A DNA stretch of 37,759 nt from Breznakibacter sp. (GTDB lineage: Bacteria; Bacteroidota; Bacteroidia; Bacteroidales; Marinilabiliaceae): assembly GCA_018055415.1 (NCBI GenBank), contig JAGPHP010000006.1:1-37759 (forward strand), read 5' to 3'. Numbering within the stretch: the stretch's first letter is position 1; every line of letters begins with the position of its first letter. Under the pieces are notes generated by a model. That model made no database searches. It worked only from the letters and a program-made list of their open reading frames with translations, and had not been told where the DNA came from. A program made the position numbers and the translations under genes. Below are positions 22,765 through 33,429 of this stretch, one piece after another.

Positions 22765-23450
22765 TTTTTCTTCATCAACAAAAACTGCTTTATCTTTAAC
22801 CATCTATCCCACACCGAAAAACTCTTATGCTCCTCGGTGGTTTTTTCAGTCACAATAAATGGTGCTGCTTGCTCCTCTTTTGCCGGATCGTAAAGCATAC
22901 CCGTACATAAGCAGTGTTTGCGTTTGGTGCGCTCCAATATATCATAGTTTATACAACTCTGGCAACCTTTCCAAAATGCCTCATCATCCGTAAGTTCCGA
23001 GAATGTTACAGGTTTATAGCCAAGTTCCGAGTTTATTTTCATTACCGCTAAACCCGTAGTTAAACCAAATATTTTTGCCTGCGGATATTTGGTACGCGAG
23101 AGTTCAAATGCCTTCTTTTTTATCTCTTTAGCTAAACCATTTCCACGAAATTTATCAACCACAATTAAGCCCGAATTGGCTACATATTTATCATGCCCCC
23201 ATGATTCGATGTAGCAAAATCCTGCAAATTCGCCGTTGTGTAAAGCAATAATGGCCTTACCTTCTAAAATTTTAGCTTTTACATAGTCGGGATTACGTTT
23301 TGCAATACCAGTTCCTCTTACTTTTGCAGCTTCAGCAATCGTTTCAAGAATGATATTCACATAAGGAACATGTAACTCCGATGCAACTAAAACTTCTATC
23401 TCTTTCATCTCTACCATTTTCTTTTTTAACTCGAGGCAAATCGTACTCAT
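22761..23450 (-). CDS. GNAT-family N-acyltransferase, likely N-acylglutamate synthase
   Basis: A 229-residue protein with a GNAT fold. The acyl-CoA binding loop is in VVDKFRGNGLAKEIKKKAF, preceded by EFAGFCYIES. A C-terminal extension has four cysteines in CQSC...KHCLC, about 17 residues apart, which may bind metal. Its position between argR and argG, and the absence of argA or argJ from the cluster, suggest that it makes N-acetyl- or N-succinyl-glutamate, the first step. I recall this role being proposed for Bacteroides orthologues, but the sequence alone does not prove it. ATG choices at 23450 or 23408 are both possible; the second fits the family better. Confidence 0.78.
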   Translation of the reverse strand: MSTICLELKKKMVEMKEIEVLVASELHVPYVNIILETIAEAAKVRGTGIAKRNPDYVKAKILEGKAIIALHNGEFAGFCYIESWGHDKYVANSGLIVVDKFRGNGLAKEIKKKAFELSRTKYPQAKIFGLTTGLAVMKINSELGYKPVTFSELTDDEAFWKGCQSCINYDILERTKRKHCLCTGMLYDPAKEEQAAPFIVTEKTTEEHKSFSVWDRWLKIKQFLLMKKK

Positions 23451-23470
23451 TTACCTCTACATACCCCTTA

Positions 23471-23959
23471 TTAATTAAAAACTTTCCGCTTAATGCCTGG
23501 TAAACAAACCGTTAAAGCGGCTAATAATTCAGCGCGACTCACATTTTCGCGAATTACTAATATAATCGTATCGTCACCAGCAATGGTGCCCAGCACTTCT
23601 CTTAAATTCTGACTATCAATAACCGACGCAATGCTGTTCGCAAAACCTGGTTGGGTTCTAATAACTGCCATATTACCTGAGAAGTCAATTGTATCAATCT
23701 TTCTCATCTGAAAATCATCGGCCACCAAATCCTCTTTAGGGCGCGTTGTACTGGCCATGTCTGGAAGTACATAAATATAACTGTTACTGCTATCAAACGC
23801 TTTCGATACTTTCAAGAATTTCAAATCACGCGACAGAGTTGCTTGTGTTGTTGCAAATCCAGCGCTCTCTAAATAGGTTAATAGCTCGTCTTGACTACCA
23901 ATTTTCTGGGTCATGATGATTTGGCGTATGGCTCCTAAACGTTTCGATTTTAAATTCAT
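23471..23959 (-). CDS. argR: Arginine repressor ArgR
   Basis: Hexameric transcription factor that represses arginine genes when arginine is bound. The winged-helix N-terminus includes the recognition helix TTQATLSRDLKFLKV. The C-terminal oligomerisation and arginine-binding domain contains VLGTIAGDDTIILVIRE, where the GDD aspartates contact arginine. The ATG at 23959 gives 162 residues, close to the family; the 11 codons open upstream are probably not used. It heads the biosynthetic cluster and is divergent from carB, so it likely controls itself and its target operons from the 404-base gap. Confidence 0.93.
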   Translation of the reverse strand: MNLKSKRLGAIRQIIMTQKIGSQDELLTYLESAGFATTQATLSRDLKFLKVSKAFDSSNSYIYVLPDMASTTRPKEDLVADDFQMRKIDTIDFSGNMAVIRTQPGFANSIASVIDSQNLREVLGTIAGDDTIILVIRENVSRAELLAALTVCLPGIKRKVFN

Positions 23960-24123
23960 AACAGCTCTAAATAGAGTAACATCAAAAATCAATTTCCACT
24001 CTTTTAAGTAGTTACAAAATTTTTGATGGATATACAGTTAACACCTCTACCAATAAACTTCTCGTTGCTAATACTTTGAGTAGGTTGTTGGAATAAATGC
24101 GTATAAATATTCTATAAACATTG

Positions 24124-24153
24124 CAAAAATATACATTAATAAGTTTTATCAAA
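24124..24153 (-). promoter_or_regulatory. Promoter for argR and the arginine cluster
   Basis: On the + strand, CAAAAATA (24124-24131) is a TAnnTTTG -7 box of the reverse strand, and CAAA at 24150-24153 is the -33 element, with an 18-base spacer. The leader would be about 160 bases. Confidence 0.5.
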
Positions 24154-24174
24154 CAATAATTGCAAAAAAAATTC

Positions 24175-24182
24175 TATTTTTG
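24175..24182 (+). promoter_or_regulatory. Candidate -7 box for carB
   Basis: TATTTTTG matches TAnnTTTG. No good TTTG is seen at the right distance upstream, as expected if an activator or repressor takes part. The leader to the carB ATG would be about 175 bases. Confidence 0.42.
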
Positions 24183-24363
24183 CACTCGATTTTATTGGTG
24201 AAATAGGGACTTTTAGTTTATTTCATTTTATAAAACACTCATTATTAAGAAGATATGTTTTTATATTTTAAATTGTCGTTTGACAGTTTAACAAAAATAT
24301 TTCGCTTAAAAAATGCCGATGTTTTAAAAATAGTTCGAAAAAAGTATATAATTATCTATCGTG

Positions 24364-27300
24364 ATGACAAAAGATGTAAAAAAGGTAATCGTTTTAGGTT
24401 CGGGTGCACTTAAAATTGGTGAAGCGGGTGAGTTCGACTACTCAGGCTCTCAGGCTCTCAAAGCTTTAAAAGAAGAAGGTGTTGAAACTATCCTCATCAA
24501 CCCAAATATTGCAACTGTTCAAACTTCAGAAAATATTGCCGATAAGGTCTATTTTCTACCAGTAACTCCTTTTTTCGTTGAGCAAGTAATTATTAAAGAG
24601 AAACCGCAGGGTATTCTTTTAGCTTGGGGTGGTCAAACCGCACTTAACTGTGGTGTAGCTCTTTTTGAAAACAAAATTCTTGAAAAATATAACGTGCAGG
24701 TAATGGGTACGCCTGTGCAATCAATCATTAACACCGAAGACCGCGAAATTTTTGCAAATATTCTTCGTGAGATTGATGTTAAAACGCCTATTTCTCGCGC
24801 TGTTACAAGTGTTGAGGCGGCTATTGAAGCTTCAAAAGAGATTGGTTTCCCAATGATTGTTCGTGCGGCTTATACGCTTGGAGGTATGGGATCGGGTTTC
24901 TGTAACAACGAAAAGGAACTTATCGAACGAGCAGAAAATGCTTTCTCTTATTCAAATCAAATCCTTGTAGAGGAGTCTCTTAAAGGTTGGAAAGAGGTTG
25001 AGTATGAGGTTGTTCGCGATAGATTCGACAACTGTATCACTGTTTGTAACATGGAGAACTTCGATCCACTTGGTATTCACACAGGTGAAAGTATTGTTGT
25101 TGCACCTTCACAAACGCTTACAAACTCTGAATATCATAAACTTCGCGAGCTTGCAATTAAAATTATTCGTCGCGTAGGTATCGTGGGTGAGTGTAACGTT
25201 CAATACGCACTTGATCCATATTCTGAAGATTATCGTGTAATTGAGGTTAATGCTCGTTTATCTCGTTCATCGGCACTAGCATCTAAAGCCACCGGTTATC
25301 CATTGGCATTTGTAGCGGCAAAATTAGGTTTAGGTTACGGCTTGCACCAACTTAAAAACTCGGTAACAAAAGTTACTTCTACTTTCTTCGAACCTGCTCT
25401 TGACTATATTGTTGTTAAAATTCCTCGTTGGGATTTGGGTAAATTTGAAGGCGTTTCTAAAGAGATTGGTTCTTCCATGAAATCGGTAGGTGAAATTATG
25501 GCTATCGGTCGAAACTTTGAAGAGGCAATTCAAAAAGGGTTGCGCATGATTGGTCAGGGCAAACATGGTTTTGTGGCAAATAAAGAGTTTGACAAAGATC
25601 GCGTTTTAAAAGAGCTTTCTGAACCTACCGATCAACGTGTATATGCCATTGCGCAAGCATTGCAAAATGGAATGACAGTTGACGAGATTCATGAACTTTC
25701 AAGAATCGATAAGTGGTTCCTCGAAAAACTTAAAAATATCACCAACCACGAAGCTATTCTTGCAAAAGTGGATGGTTTAAAAAACAGTCCTGTACAAGAG
25801 ATTTTACGCGCTAAGAAGATAGGTTTCAGCGACTTCCAAATTGCTCGCCTCATCTTTAAAAGCAAAAGCTCTGACATAGAGAATGATCTGTTAAAAGTTC
25901 GCGAGTTCCGTAAAGCCAATAACATTGTTCCTTATGTGAAACAAATTGATACGCTTGCAGGTGAATTCCCAGCGCAGATCAACTATTTGTATCTAACTTA
26001 CAACGGAACTGAGCACGATATTGAATTCCAACACGATAATAAGTCGGTAATTGTTTTAGGTTCTGGAGCTTACCGCATTGGTAGCTCGGTTGAGTTCGAC
26101 TGGTGTTCGGTAAATGCCTTAAACACTGTTCGCGAACAAGGTTTCCGCTCAATTGTAATTAACTACAACCCTGAAACAGTAAGTACAGACTACGATTTAT
26201 CTGATCGCCTTTATTTTGATGAGTTAACGTTTGAGCGAGTTTTAGACATCATCGACCTAGAGACACCAAAAGGTGTAATCGTTTCGGTAGGTGGACAAAT
26301 TCCGAATAACTTAGCCATGAAGTTGGCTTCGCAAAATGTTCCAATTTTAGGTACTTCTGCTGAGAGTATTGATGGTGCTGAAAACCGTCAGAAGTTCTCT
26401 GCTATGCTTGATGAATTAAACATTCACCAACCTCGTTGGAGCGAGTTGACTTCTATCGAGGATATCTACAAGTTTGTTGACGAAGTAGGTTTCCCTGTTT
26501 TGGTTCGCCCTTCGTATGTACTTTCGGGTGCTGCAATGAACGTGGTTTCTAACCGCGATGAATTACAAGGATTTTTGGAATTAGCAACGCAAGTATCTAA
26601 GCAATACCCTGTTGTGGTTTCCGAGTTTATCGAGCAAGCAAAAGAGATTGAGGTTGATGCTGTAGCCAAAGATGGTGAAATTGTAGCTTATGCAATTTCT
26701 GAGCACGTGGAATTTGCAGGTGTTCACTCAGGAGATGCAACTATCGTATTCCCTCCTCAAAAACTATATATTGAAACTACTCGTAGAGTTAAGAAAATTG
26801 CACGTCAAATTGCAAAGGCGCTTAACATTTCGGGTCCTTTCAACATGCAATTAATGGCAAAAGATAACGAGATCATGGTTATCGAGTGTAACCTTCGCGC
26901 ATCTCGCAGTTTCCCATTTGTGTCTAAAGTGTTGAAAGTTAATCTTATAGATTTAGCAACAAAAGTAATGTTAGGAATACCAGTTGAGAAACCTAGCAAA
27001 AACTTATTCGAGCTTGATTATGTTGGTATCAAAGCATCACAATTCTCATTTGCGCGTTTGGCAAAAGCCGATCCAGTACTAGGAGTTGACATGAGCTCAA
27101 CAGGTGAGGTTGGTTGTATTGGAGAAAACTTCTCAGAAGCAATACTTCAATCTATGCTTTCGGTAGGTTATCGTATTCCAAAGGCTGGAAGCAACGTATT
27201 ATTTTCTTCGGGACCTGTTAAATCGAAAGTTGAGTTGCTTGAGGCGGCTCGTTTATTAAAAGATAAAGGGTTTAAAATATTTGCAACTGAAGGAACATCG

Positions 27301-27591
27301 AAATTCTTTACCGAGAGTGGTGTTGAAAATACACTCGTTGCTTGGCCAGACTCTAGCAATAAGCCAAATAGTTTGGATATGATTCGTGAGAAGAAGTTTG
27401 ATTTGGTGGTTAACATCCCTAAAAACCTTTCGAAGGGCGAGTTGAAGAATGGTTATCAAATTCGTCGTAACGCTATCGATTTTAACATTCCTCTTATTAC
27501 AAATGCCCGTTTGGCAAGCGCTTTCATAAACGCTTTCTGCAAAATTGACATCACTGAAATTGCAATTAAAAGCTGGGAAGAGTATAAGTAA
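24364..27591 (+). CDS. carB: Carbamoyl-phosphate synthase large subunit
   Basis: Makes carbamoyl phosphate from bicarbonate, ammonia and two ATP for arginine and pyrimidine synthesis. The two homologous halves are clear: GSGALKIGEAGEFDYSGSQA opens the first and GSGAYRIGSSVEFDWCSVNAL opens the second at about residue 560. Both carry ATP-grasp features (GGMGSGF; SGAAMNVV) and a C-terminal MGS-like allosteric domain follows from about 935. The length is 1075 residues from the ATG at 24364; a GTG just before it is also in frame. The small subunit carA is not adjacent. It is divergent from argR, which fits joint control. Confidence 0.97.
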   Translation: MTKDVKKVIVLGSGALKIGEAGEFDYSGSQALKALKEEGVETILINPNIATVQTSENIADKVYFLPVTPFFVEQVIIKEKPQGILLAWGGQTALNCGVALFENKILEKYNVQVMGTPVQSIINTEDREIFANILREIDVKTPISRAVTSVEAAIEASKEIGFPMIVRAAYTLGGMGSGFCNNEKELIERAENAFSYSNQILVEESLKGWKEVEYEVVRDRFDNCITVCNMENFDPLGIHTGESIVVAPSQTLTNSEYHKLRELAIKIIRRVGIVGECNVQYALDPYSEDYRVIEVNARLSRSSALASKATGYPLAFVAAKLGLGYGLHQLKNSVTKVTSTFFEPALDYIVVKIPRWDLGKFEGVSKEIGSSMKSVGEIMAIGRNFEEAIQKGLRMIGQGKHGFVANKEFDKDRVLKELSEPTDQRVYAIAQALQNGMTVDEIHELSRIDKWFLEKLKNITNHEAILAKVDGLKNSPVQEILRAKKIGFSDFQIARLIFKSKSSDIENDLLKVREFRKANNIVPYVKQIDTLAGEFPAQINYLYLTYNGTEHDIEFQHDNKSVIVLGSGAYRIGSSVEFDWCSVNALNTVREQGFRSIVINYNPETVSTDYDLSDRLYFDELTFERVLDIIDLETPKGVIVSVGGQIPNNLAMKLASQNVPILGTSAESIDGAENRQKFSAMLDELNIHQPRWSELTSIEDIYKFVDEVGFPVLVRPSYVLSGAAMNVVSNRDELQGFLELATQVSKQYPVVVSEFIEQAKEIEVDAVAKDGEIVAYAISEHVEFAGVHSGDATIVFPPQKLYIETTRRVKKIARQIAKALNISGPFNMQLMAKDNEIMVIECNLRASRSFPFVSKVLKVNLIDLATKVMLGIPVEKPSKNLFELDYVGIKASQFSFARLAKADPVLGVDMSSTGEVGCIGENFSEAILQSMLSVGYRIPKAGSNVLFSSGPVKSKVELLEAARLLKDKGFKIFATEGTSKFFTESGVENTLVAWPDSSNKPNSLDMIREKKFDLVVNIPKNLSKGELKNGYQIRRNAIDFNIPLITNARLASAFINAFCKIDITEIAIKSWEEYK

Positions 27592-27615
27592 CATTGTTAT
27601 AAAGTTATATTTTCT

Positions 27616-27648
27616 AAGGAGCGTTCTGAAAATGGAGCGCTCCTTTTT
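27616..27648 (+). terminator. Intrinsic terminator after carB
   Basis: AAGGAGCG (27616-27623) pairs with CGCTCCTT (27638-27645), and the stem continues into a T run. It begins 25 bases after the carB stop. Confidence 0.75.
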
Positions 27649-27746
27649 GTTTTCCATTAGTCATCAAAATAGATGCATTCATCAAATTGTTTCTTTATTT
27701 AATAAAGTTGTTTAAAATAAGCGACGTCATTTTAAAATATGAAACT

Positions 27747-27754
27747 TATATTTG
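27747..27754 (+). promoter_or_regulatory. Candidate -7 box for the small membrane protein gene
   Basis: TATATTTG matches TAnnTTTG and lies 24 bases upstream of the ATG. The -33 element is unclear. Confidence 0.42.
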
Positions 27755-27778
27755 CTTATCATTTTTTAAAATTGATGT

Positions 27779-28117
27779 ATGAAGAAAGAGGCTGATTGGA
27801 TGGCAGTTATATTACGAGTTACTTTTATTATCGTTATTATTGGATTTATCTATGGTTTTGATTCAGCCATCGGTTACTCCAATGAAGATGGTGAGAAAGA
27901 GGTTTCAAGTCAAATAGTAAAAAGAGAAATGTCATCGGAGGAAATATCTCATGTTATAATTTCAGATAACGATGTAGCAGTTGTTGAGAATGAGAGTAGT
28001 AGTTTTGCAATTGATTTAAATAATAACTCTTTTCAAAATTTGATTATTGCCATTTTAACAGCAATTGGATTGATGATAGCTTTGTTAGTTTTTTGTGTTT
28101 TGGCAAGTAGAATTTAA
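27779..28117 (+). CDS. Small two-pass membrane protein of unknown function
   Basis: A 112-residue protein with one hydrophobic segment near the start (MAVILRVTFIIVIIGFIYGF, about residues 8-27) and another at the end (about 87-108), joined by an acidic, serine-rich loop. It looks like an inner-membrane protein with a loop on one side. I recognise no family. It has its own -7 box and is followed by a terminator, so it is probably a single-gene transcript. Confidence 0.66.
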   Translation: MKKEADWMAVILRVTFIIVIIGFIYGFDSAIGYSNEDGEKEVSSQIVKREMSSEEISHVIISDNDVAVVENESSSFAIDLNNNSFQNLIIAILTAIGLMIALLVFCVLASRI

Positions 28118-28156
28118 CAAATTATAGGTTGCGTACCTAAACCCTTCATATTTGAA

Positions 28157-28186
28157 ACTTGCAGCCCAACAGCTGCAAGTTTTTTT
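28157..28186 (+). terminator. Intrinsic terminator after the small membrane protein gene
   Basis: ACTTGCAGC pairs with GCTGCAAGT around a short CCAACA loop and is followed by seven T. The next promoter box starts within a few bases of the T run. Confidence 0.85.
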
Positions 28187-28189
28187 ATA

Positions 28190-28197
28190 TACCTTTG
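28190..28197 (+). promoter_or_regulatory. Candidate -7 box for the radical SAM gene
   Basis: TACCTTTG matches TAnnTTTG directly after the T run of the terminator. The predicted leader before the TTG start is only about 10 bases. Confidence 0.4.
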
Positions 28198-28213
28198 CCA
28201 AAAATGTTAGCTT

Positions 28214-30076
28214 TTGAAACAGACAGATATTCTTTTGGTTACGCCACCATTTACACAACCAAATACCCCATATCCTGCCATTATGCAATTAAGAGGGTAT
28301 CTTAATTCTCAAGGTTACAGCGTACATCAATTCGATTTAGGAATAGAGCTTTTTACCAAGATCTTTTCTCAAGAGACGTTGCAAGAGTTGTTCGAATCTA
28401 TTGTTAAAGAACAGATTAGAGTTCCAAAGAATTTACAAGTTATAGCAGATAACCAAAGCTACTATCTGACTCATATTGATTCGGTTATACGATTTTTGCA
28501 AGGCGTTGATAACACTATTGCTCATGGGTTATCTATTCAACTTAAACCTCTCTTGTCAAAACCTATTGAAGATGAGGAACTTGAAATGCTTTTTGGTTCA
28601 GCAGGTGTGCATGATTGGGCTAAACACAACTGTACAAAATTTATTGAGGAGTTAGGCTTATTTATTCAAACCTGTTTTGATGATTATTTCTCATTTACAA
28701 AATATGCCGAGCATTTGAGTTTGGTTGCTCTTGATTTTGAACCTCTCTTAAAAGCTCTTGATAGAGAAACATTTATAACTAAAATTATTCAAAATGAGAT
28801 AGATACGGTTGTGAAATTGTATAATCCTAAATCGGTAGGTTTCACAATTCCATTTCCAGGCAATCTATATGGGGCATTAGTTGCATCTAAGAAACTAAAG
28901 GAGTGTTATCCCAATATTAAAGTTCTTTTTGGAGGAGGGTTCATTAACACAGAACTACGTTGGTTAACCGAGATGCGCATCTTTAAATATGTCGATTATA
29001 TTCTTTTGGATGACGGTGAACTTCCATTAAACCAGTATCTTAAATATCAAAATGAGAGTATTGAAAAACGTCACTTAGTTCGAACATTTTATCAAGAGGA
29101 TGGAGAGATTGTTTATTCAGGAAATGAAGCTAATTTACAAGATATTACCCATTCTGAAATTGCAATTCCAAGTTTTGATGGGATAAAATTAGATAAATAT
29201 CTCTCTTTTTTATCAACTACTAATCCAATGCAACGTCTTTGGAGCGATGGACGATGGAATAAACTTGCTTTGGCGCATGGTTGTTATTGGGCAAAATGTT
29301 CGTTTTGCGATACATCACTTGATTATATTAAACGTTATTCTAAACCATCTATAGATAAATTGGTTGAACGTGTTTTAGCCGTTAAAGATGCGACGAAATG
29401 TTCTGGTTTTCACTTTGTAGATGAGGCTGCACCACCTGCCTTATTAAAGGAGTTTTGTCAGGAAATTATTACCCGAAAAATATCTATCACTTGGTGGGTA
29501 AATATTCGATTTGAAAAGAGTTTTAATACCGAATTAATTCAGCTAATGTCACAGGCTGGATGTATAGCTGTTTCGGGTGGTTTGGAGGTGGCTTCTGATA
29601 GGTTATTAAAGCTTATCAATAAGGGAGTTACGATTGAACAGGTGGCTAATGTTACCAATGCGTTTAGTCAGAATAACATAATGGTGCATGCCTATTTAAT
29701 GTATGGATTTCCTACGCAAACAGAACAAGAGACTATAGACGCACTTGAGATAGTTAGACAACTATTTGATAATAATCTTATTCAGAGTGCTTTTTGGCAT
29801 CGCTTTGCTCTTACTGAACACTCCGATATAGGTATTAATCCATCAAAATATAAAATCGAAAAGATTGATAACGATCCCAATCAATTTGCTCGTAACGATA
29901 TGGCTTTTATTGATCCTACAGGTTGCGATCATGAGAAATTTAGTGAAGGTTTGCGCATTTCGCTTTATAACTTTATGCAAGGTGTTGGTTTAGAGATGAA
30001 TGTGTGTGATTGGTTCAATTTTAAAACACCTAAATCTACGCACAAACGAAACTATATTAGACAACTACTTAAATAA
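28214..30076 (+). CDS. B12-binding-domain radical SAM protein
   Basis: A 620-residue enzyme with an N-terminal part of B12-binding type (DILLVTPPFTQPNTPYPAIMQLRGYL, and VLFGGGFINTELRWL near 235-250) and a radical SAM barrel after it. The iron-sulfur cysteines are Cys357, Cys362 and Cys365 in HGCYWAKCSFCD, a CX4CX2C spacing found in some B12-dependent members. GGLEVASDRLLKLINKGVT and YLMYGFPTQTEQET are typical barrel blocks. The start is probably a TTG at 28214, because the next ATG would cut into the B12 domain. The substrate is unknown; methyl transfer is usual for the class. It precedes the thi operon, but with its own promoter. Confidence 0.82.
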   Translation: MKQTDILLVTPPFTQPNTPYPAIMQLRGYLNSQGYSVHQFDLGIELFTKIFSQETLQELFESIVKEQIRVPKNLQVIADNQSYYLTHIDSVIRFLQGVDNTIAHGLSIQLKPLLSKPIEDEELEMLFGSAGVHDWAKHNCTKFIEELGLFIQTCFDDYFSFTKYAEHLSLVALDFEPLLKALDRETFITKIIQNEIDTVVKLYNPKSVGFTIPFPGNLYGALVASKKLKECYPNIKVLFGGGFINTELRWLTEMRIFKYVDYILLDDGELPLNQYLKYQNESIEKRHLVRTFYQEDGEIVYSGNEANLQDITHSEIAIPSFDGIKLDKYLSFLSTTNPMQRLWSDGRWNKLALAHGCYWAKCSFCDTSLDYIKRYSKPSIDKLVERVLAVKDATKCSGFHFVDEAAPPALLKEFCQEIITRKISITWWVNIRFEKSFNTELIQLMSQAGCIAVSGGLEVASDRLLKLINKGVTIEQVANVTNAFSQNNIMVHAYLMYGFPTQTEQETIDALEIVRQLFDNNLIQSAFWHRFALTEHSDIGINPSKYKIEKIDNDPNQFARNDMAFIDPTGCDHEKFSEGLRISLYNFMQGVGLEMNVCDWFNFKTPKSTHKRNYIRQLLK

Positions 30077-30086
30077 ATTATCCCAT

Positions 30087-30121
30087 TTTGTATCATTAAT
30101 CCAAAATGGTAGTTACATTTG
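30087..30121 (+). promoter_or_regulatory. Promoter of the thi operon
   Basis: TTTG at 30087-30090 and TACATTTG (TAnnTTTG) at 30114-30121 with a 23-base spacer, slightly longer than usual. Transcription would begin just before the riboswitch. Confidence 0.52.
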
Positions 30122-30128
30122 CATCATT

Positions 30129-30209
30129 AATAGTGGGGGTGCCTAAATATACAGGCTGAGATTATACCCTATGAACCTGATGCGGGTAATGCCGTCGTAG
30201 GAAACTGTT
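30129..30209 (+). ncRNA. TPP riboswitch (THI element)
   Basis: The conserved parts are all there in order: GGGGUGCC, GGCUGAGA, ACCC, UGAACCUGAUGCGGGU and AAUGCCGUCGUAGGAA. The closing P1 stem is AATAGT (30129-30134) with ACTGTT (30204-30209). It binds thiamine pyrophosphate and is expected to turn down thiC and the genes behind it. The 59 bases between it and thiC can form alternative pairings that involve the weak ribosome site before thiC. Confidence 0.96.
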
Positions 30210-30265
30210 CATAGCTTTACTCTTTTCAAATTGCATCCCCTCTTTTAGCTTTTAATTAAAAATGA

Positions 30266-31960
<1,695 letters not shown>

Positions 31961-31983
31961 AAACATCTAAAAGATATTAAGTC

Positions 31984-32781
31984 ATGACAGATAAAAGCCA
32001 ATTGTTAGCCGATTTAAAACTGGTTCGTGAGAAGTCGCCACTAGTTCATAATATTACCAATTATGTAGTAATGAATAACAGCGCCAATGCTTTGTTGGCT
32101 ATAGGTGCATCGCCCATTATGGCACATGCCGTGGAGGAGATTGAGGATATGGTATCCATCGTTTCAGTATTAGTTATAAACATGGGTACTTTGAGTGAGA
32201 AGTGGGTAGACGCGATGTTATTTGCTGGTAATGCTGCTCATAAAAGAGGAATACCTGTAGTTTTTGATCCTGTTGGAGTAGGTGCCACACCGTATAGAAA
32301 TCGAGTGGCAGCATCCATATTGTCGGCATGTAAACCTTCGATTATTCGGGGTAATGGCTCCGAAATAATGGCTTTAGCCAAGGAGAGTGTCAGCACCAAA
32401 GGGGTTGATAGCACCACATCGTCAAATAATGCATTGGATGCCGCTAAACGTTTGGCTCTTGAAACAGGGGCTGTTGTGGTAATTAGTGGTGAAGAGGATT
32501 TTATTACCGATGGAATTACTGTACGTTCTGTTAAAAATGGTTCAACACTTATGACTAAAGTAACAGGTATGGGATGTACGGCTACAGCTGTTGTTGGTGC
32601 ATTTGCTGCTATTAATAGTAATATGTTAGATGCTGCAACGCACGGAATGGCAGTTATGGGTGTGGCTGGCGAAATGGCCTCTCAAAAATCACAAGGTCCA
32701 GGAACTTTGCAGCTTCATTTTTACGATGCACTTTATAATTTAACGCCTGAAATTCTAGCAGATAAGATCTTATTAGGATAA
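31984..32781 (+). CDS. thiM: Hydroxyethylthiazole kinase
   Basis: Phosphorylates hydroxyethylthiazole, allowing salvage of the thiazole half. Family blocks are SPLVHNITNYVVMNNSANALLAIGASPIM at the N-terminus, VFDPVGVGATPYR, the anion-hole segment VTGMGCTATAVVGAF and the late GPGTLQLHFYDAL. The length of 265 residues is normal. It follows thiC by 23 bases and is 1 base from thiE. Confidence 0.95.
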   Translation: MTDKSQLLADLKLVREKSPLVHNITNYVVMNNSANALLAIGASPIMAHAVEEIEDMVSIVSVLVINMGTLSEKWVDAMLFAGNAAHKRGIPVVFDPVGVGATPYRNRVAASILSACKPSIIRGNGSEIMALAKESVSTKGVDSTTSSNNALDAAKRLALETGAVVVISGEEDFITDGITVRSVKNGSTLMTKVTGMGCTATAVVGAFAAINSNMLDAATHGMAVMGVAGEMASQKSQGPGTLQLHFYDALYNLTPEILADKILLG

Positions 32782-32782
32782 T

Positions 32783-33403
32783 ATGGTTGATTTAAGTCTC
32801 TATTTAGTTACCGATCGTTCACTTACCAATAATCGGGATTTGGAGTGGGTGGTTAATGAAGCCGTTCGTGGTGGAGTTACCATGGTGCAACTTCGTGAAA
32901 AAGAGTGTACTACAGGGGATTTTATCCAACAAGCTTTTTTGATTAAGAAGGTTCTTGCGCCGCATAATATTCCACTTATCATTAACGATAGAGTTGATGT
33001 TGCCTTAGCTGTTGATGCCGATGGTGTTCATATTGGTCAGAGTGATATGCCTTATTCCATTGTGCGCAGGTTGCTTGGCTATGAAAAAATCATCGGACTA
33101 TCCGTAGAGAACATTGAACAGGTGCATCAGGCTAACACTTTGGATGTGGATTACATTGGTATTTCGCCTGTTTTTAGCACGCCTACAAAAACAGATACAG
33201 CTTTGCCTTTTGGATTGGAGGGTGTTAAGGAGGTTATGTCAATTTCCAAACATAGGGCTGTAGCCATTGGTGGGATTAATATGGATAATGCTGCGCAAGT
33301 GATAAAAGCCGGTGCGCATGGCGTGGCAGTGGTTTCGGCAATCTGTTCGGCGCAACAACCTCGCGAGGCAGCTTTAAAGTTGAAAGGTTTAATAGCTAAA
33401 TAG
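32783..33403 (+). CDS. thiE: Thiamine phosphate synthase
   Basis: Joins HMP-pyrophosphate and thiazole phosphate into thiamine phosphate. The TIM-barrel shows VTMVQLREKECTTGDF, IINDRVDVALAVDADGVHIGQSD and YIGISPVFSTPTKTD, followed by AIGGI near the C-terminus. It has 206 residues. The start follows the thiM stop after a single base, so translation is likely coupled. Confidence 0.96.
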   Translation: MVDLSLYLVTDRSLTNNRDLEWVVNEAVRGGVTMVQLREKECTTGDFIQQAFLIKKVLAPHNIPLIINDRVDVALAVDADGVHIGQSDMPYSIVRRLLGYEKIIGLSVENIEQVHQANTLDVDYIGISPVFSTPTKTDTALPFGLEGVKEVMSISKHRAVAIGGINMDNAAQVIKAGAHGVAVVSAICSAQQPREAALKLKGLIAK

Positions 33404-33429
33404 TTACATCTTTATAAAAACATGAATCG

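Larger units (their letters stand above)
23960..24363. promoter_or_regulatory. Divergent argR / carB control region
   Basis: This 404-base gap contains no gene. It holds a promoter on each strand. TGCAAAAA occurs at 24122-24129 and 24161-24168, and its reverse TTTTTGCA at 24177-24184; the last two form an 8-base-arm inverted repeat over the carB -7 box. Another AT-rich candidate lies at about 24098-24118 (TATAAATATTCTATA). These are candidate ArgR sites; the consensus in this group is not known to me with certainty. Confidence 0.5.

Noticed and set aside
22455..22799. 114-codon + strand frame before the GNAT gene
   Set aside because: It runs across the GC-rich element and two repeats and into the 3' end of the GNAT gene; no family resemblance.
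27256..27657. 133-codon open frame antisense to the carB end
   Set aside because: It overlaps carB and the terminator, with no domain or promoter support.
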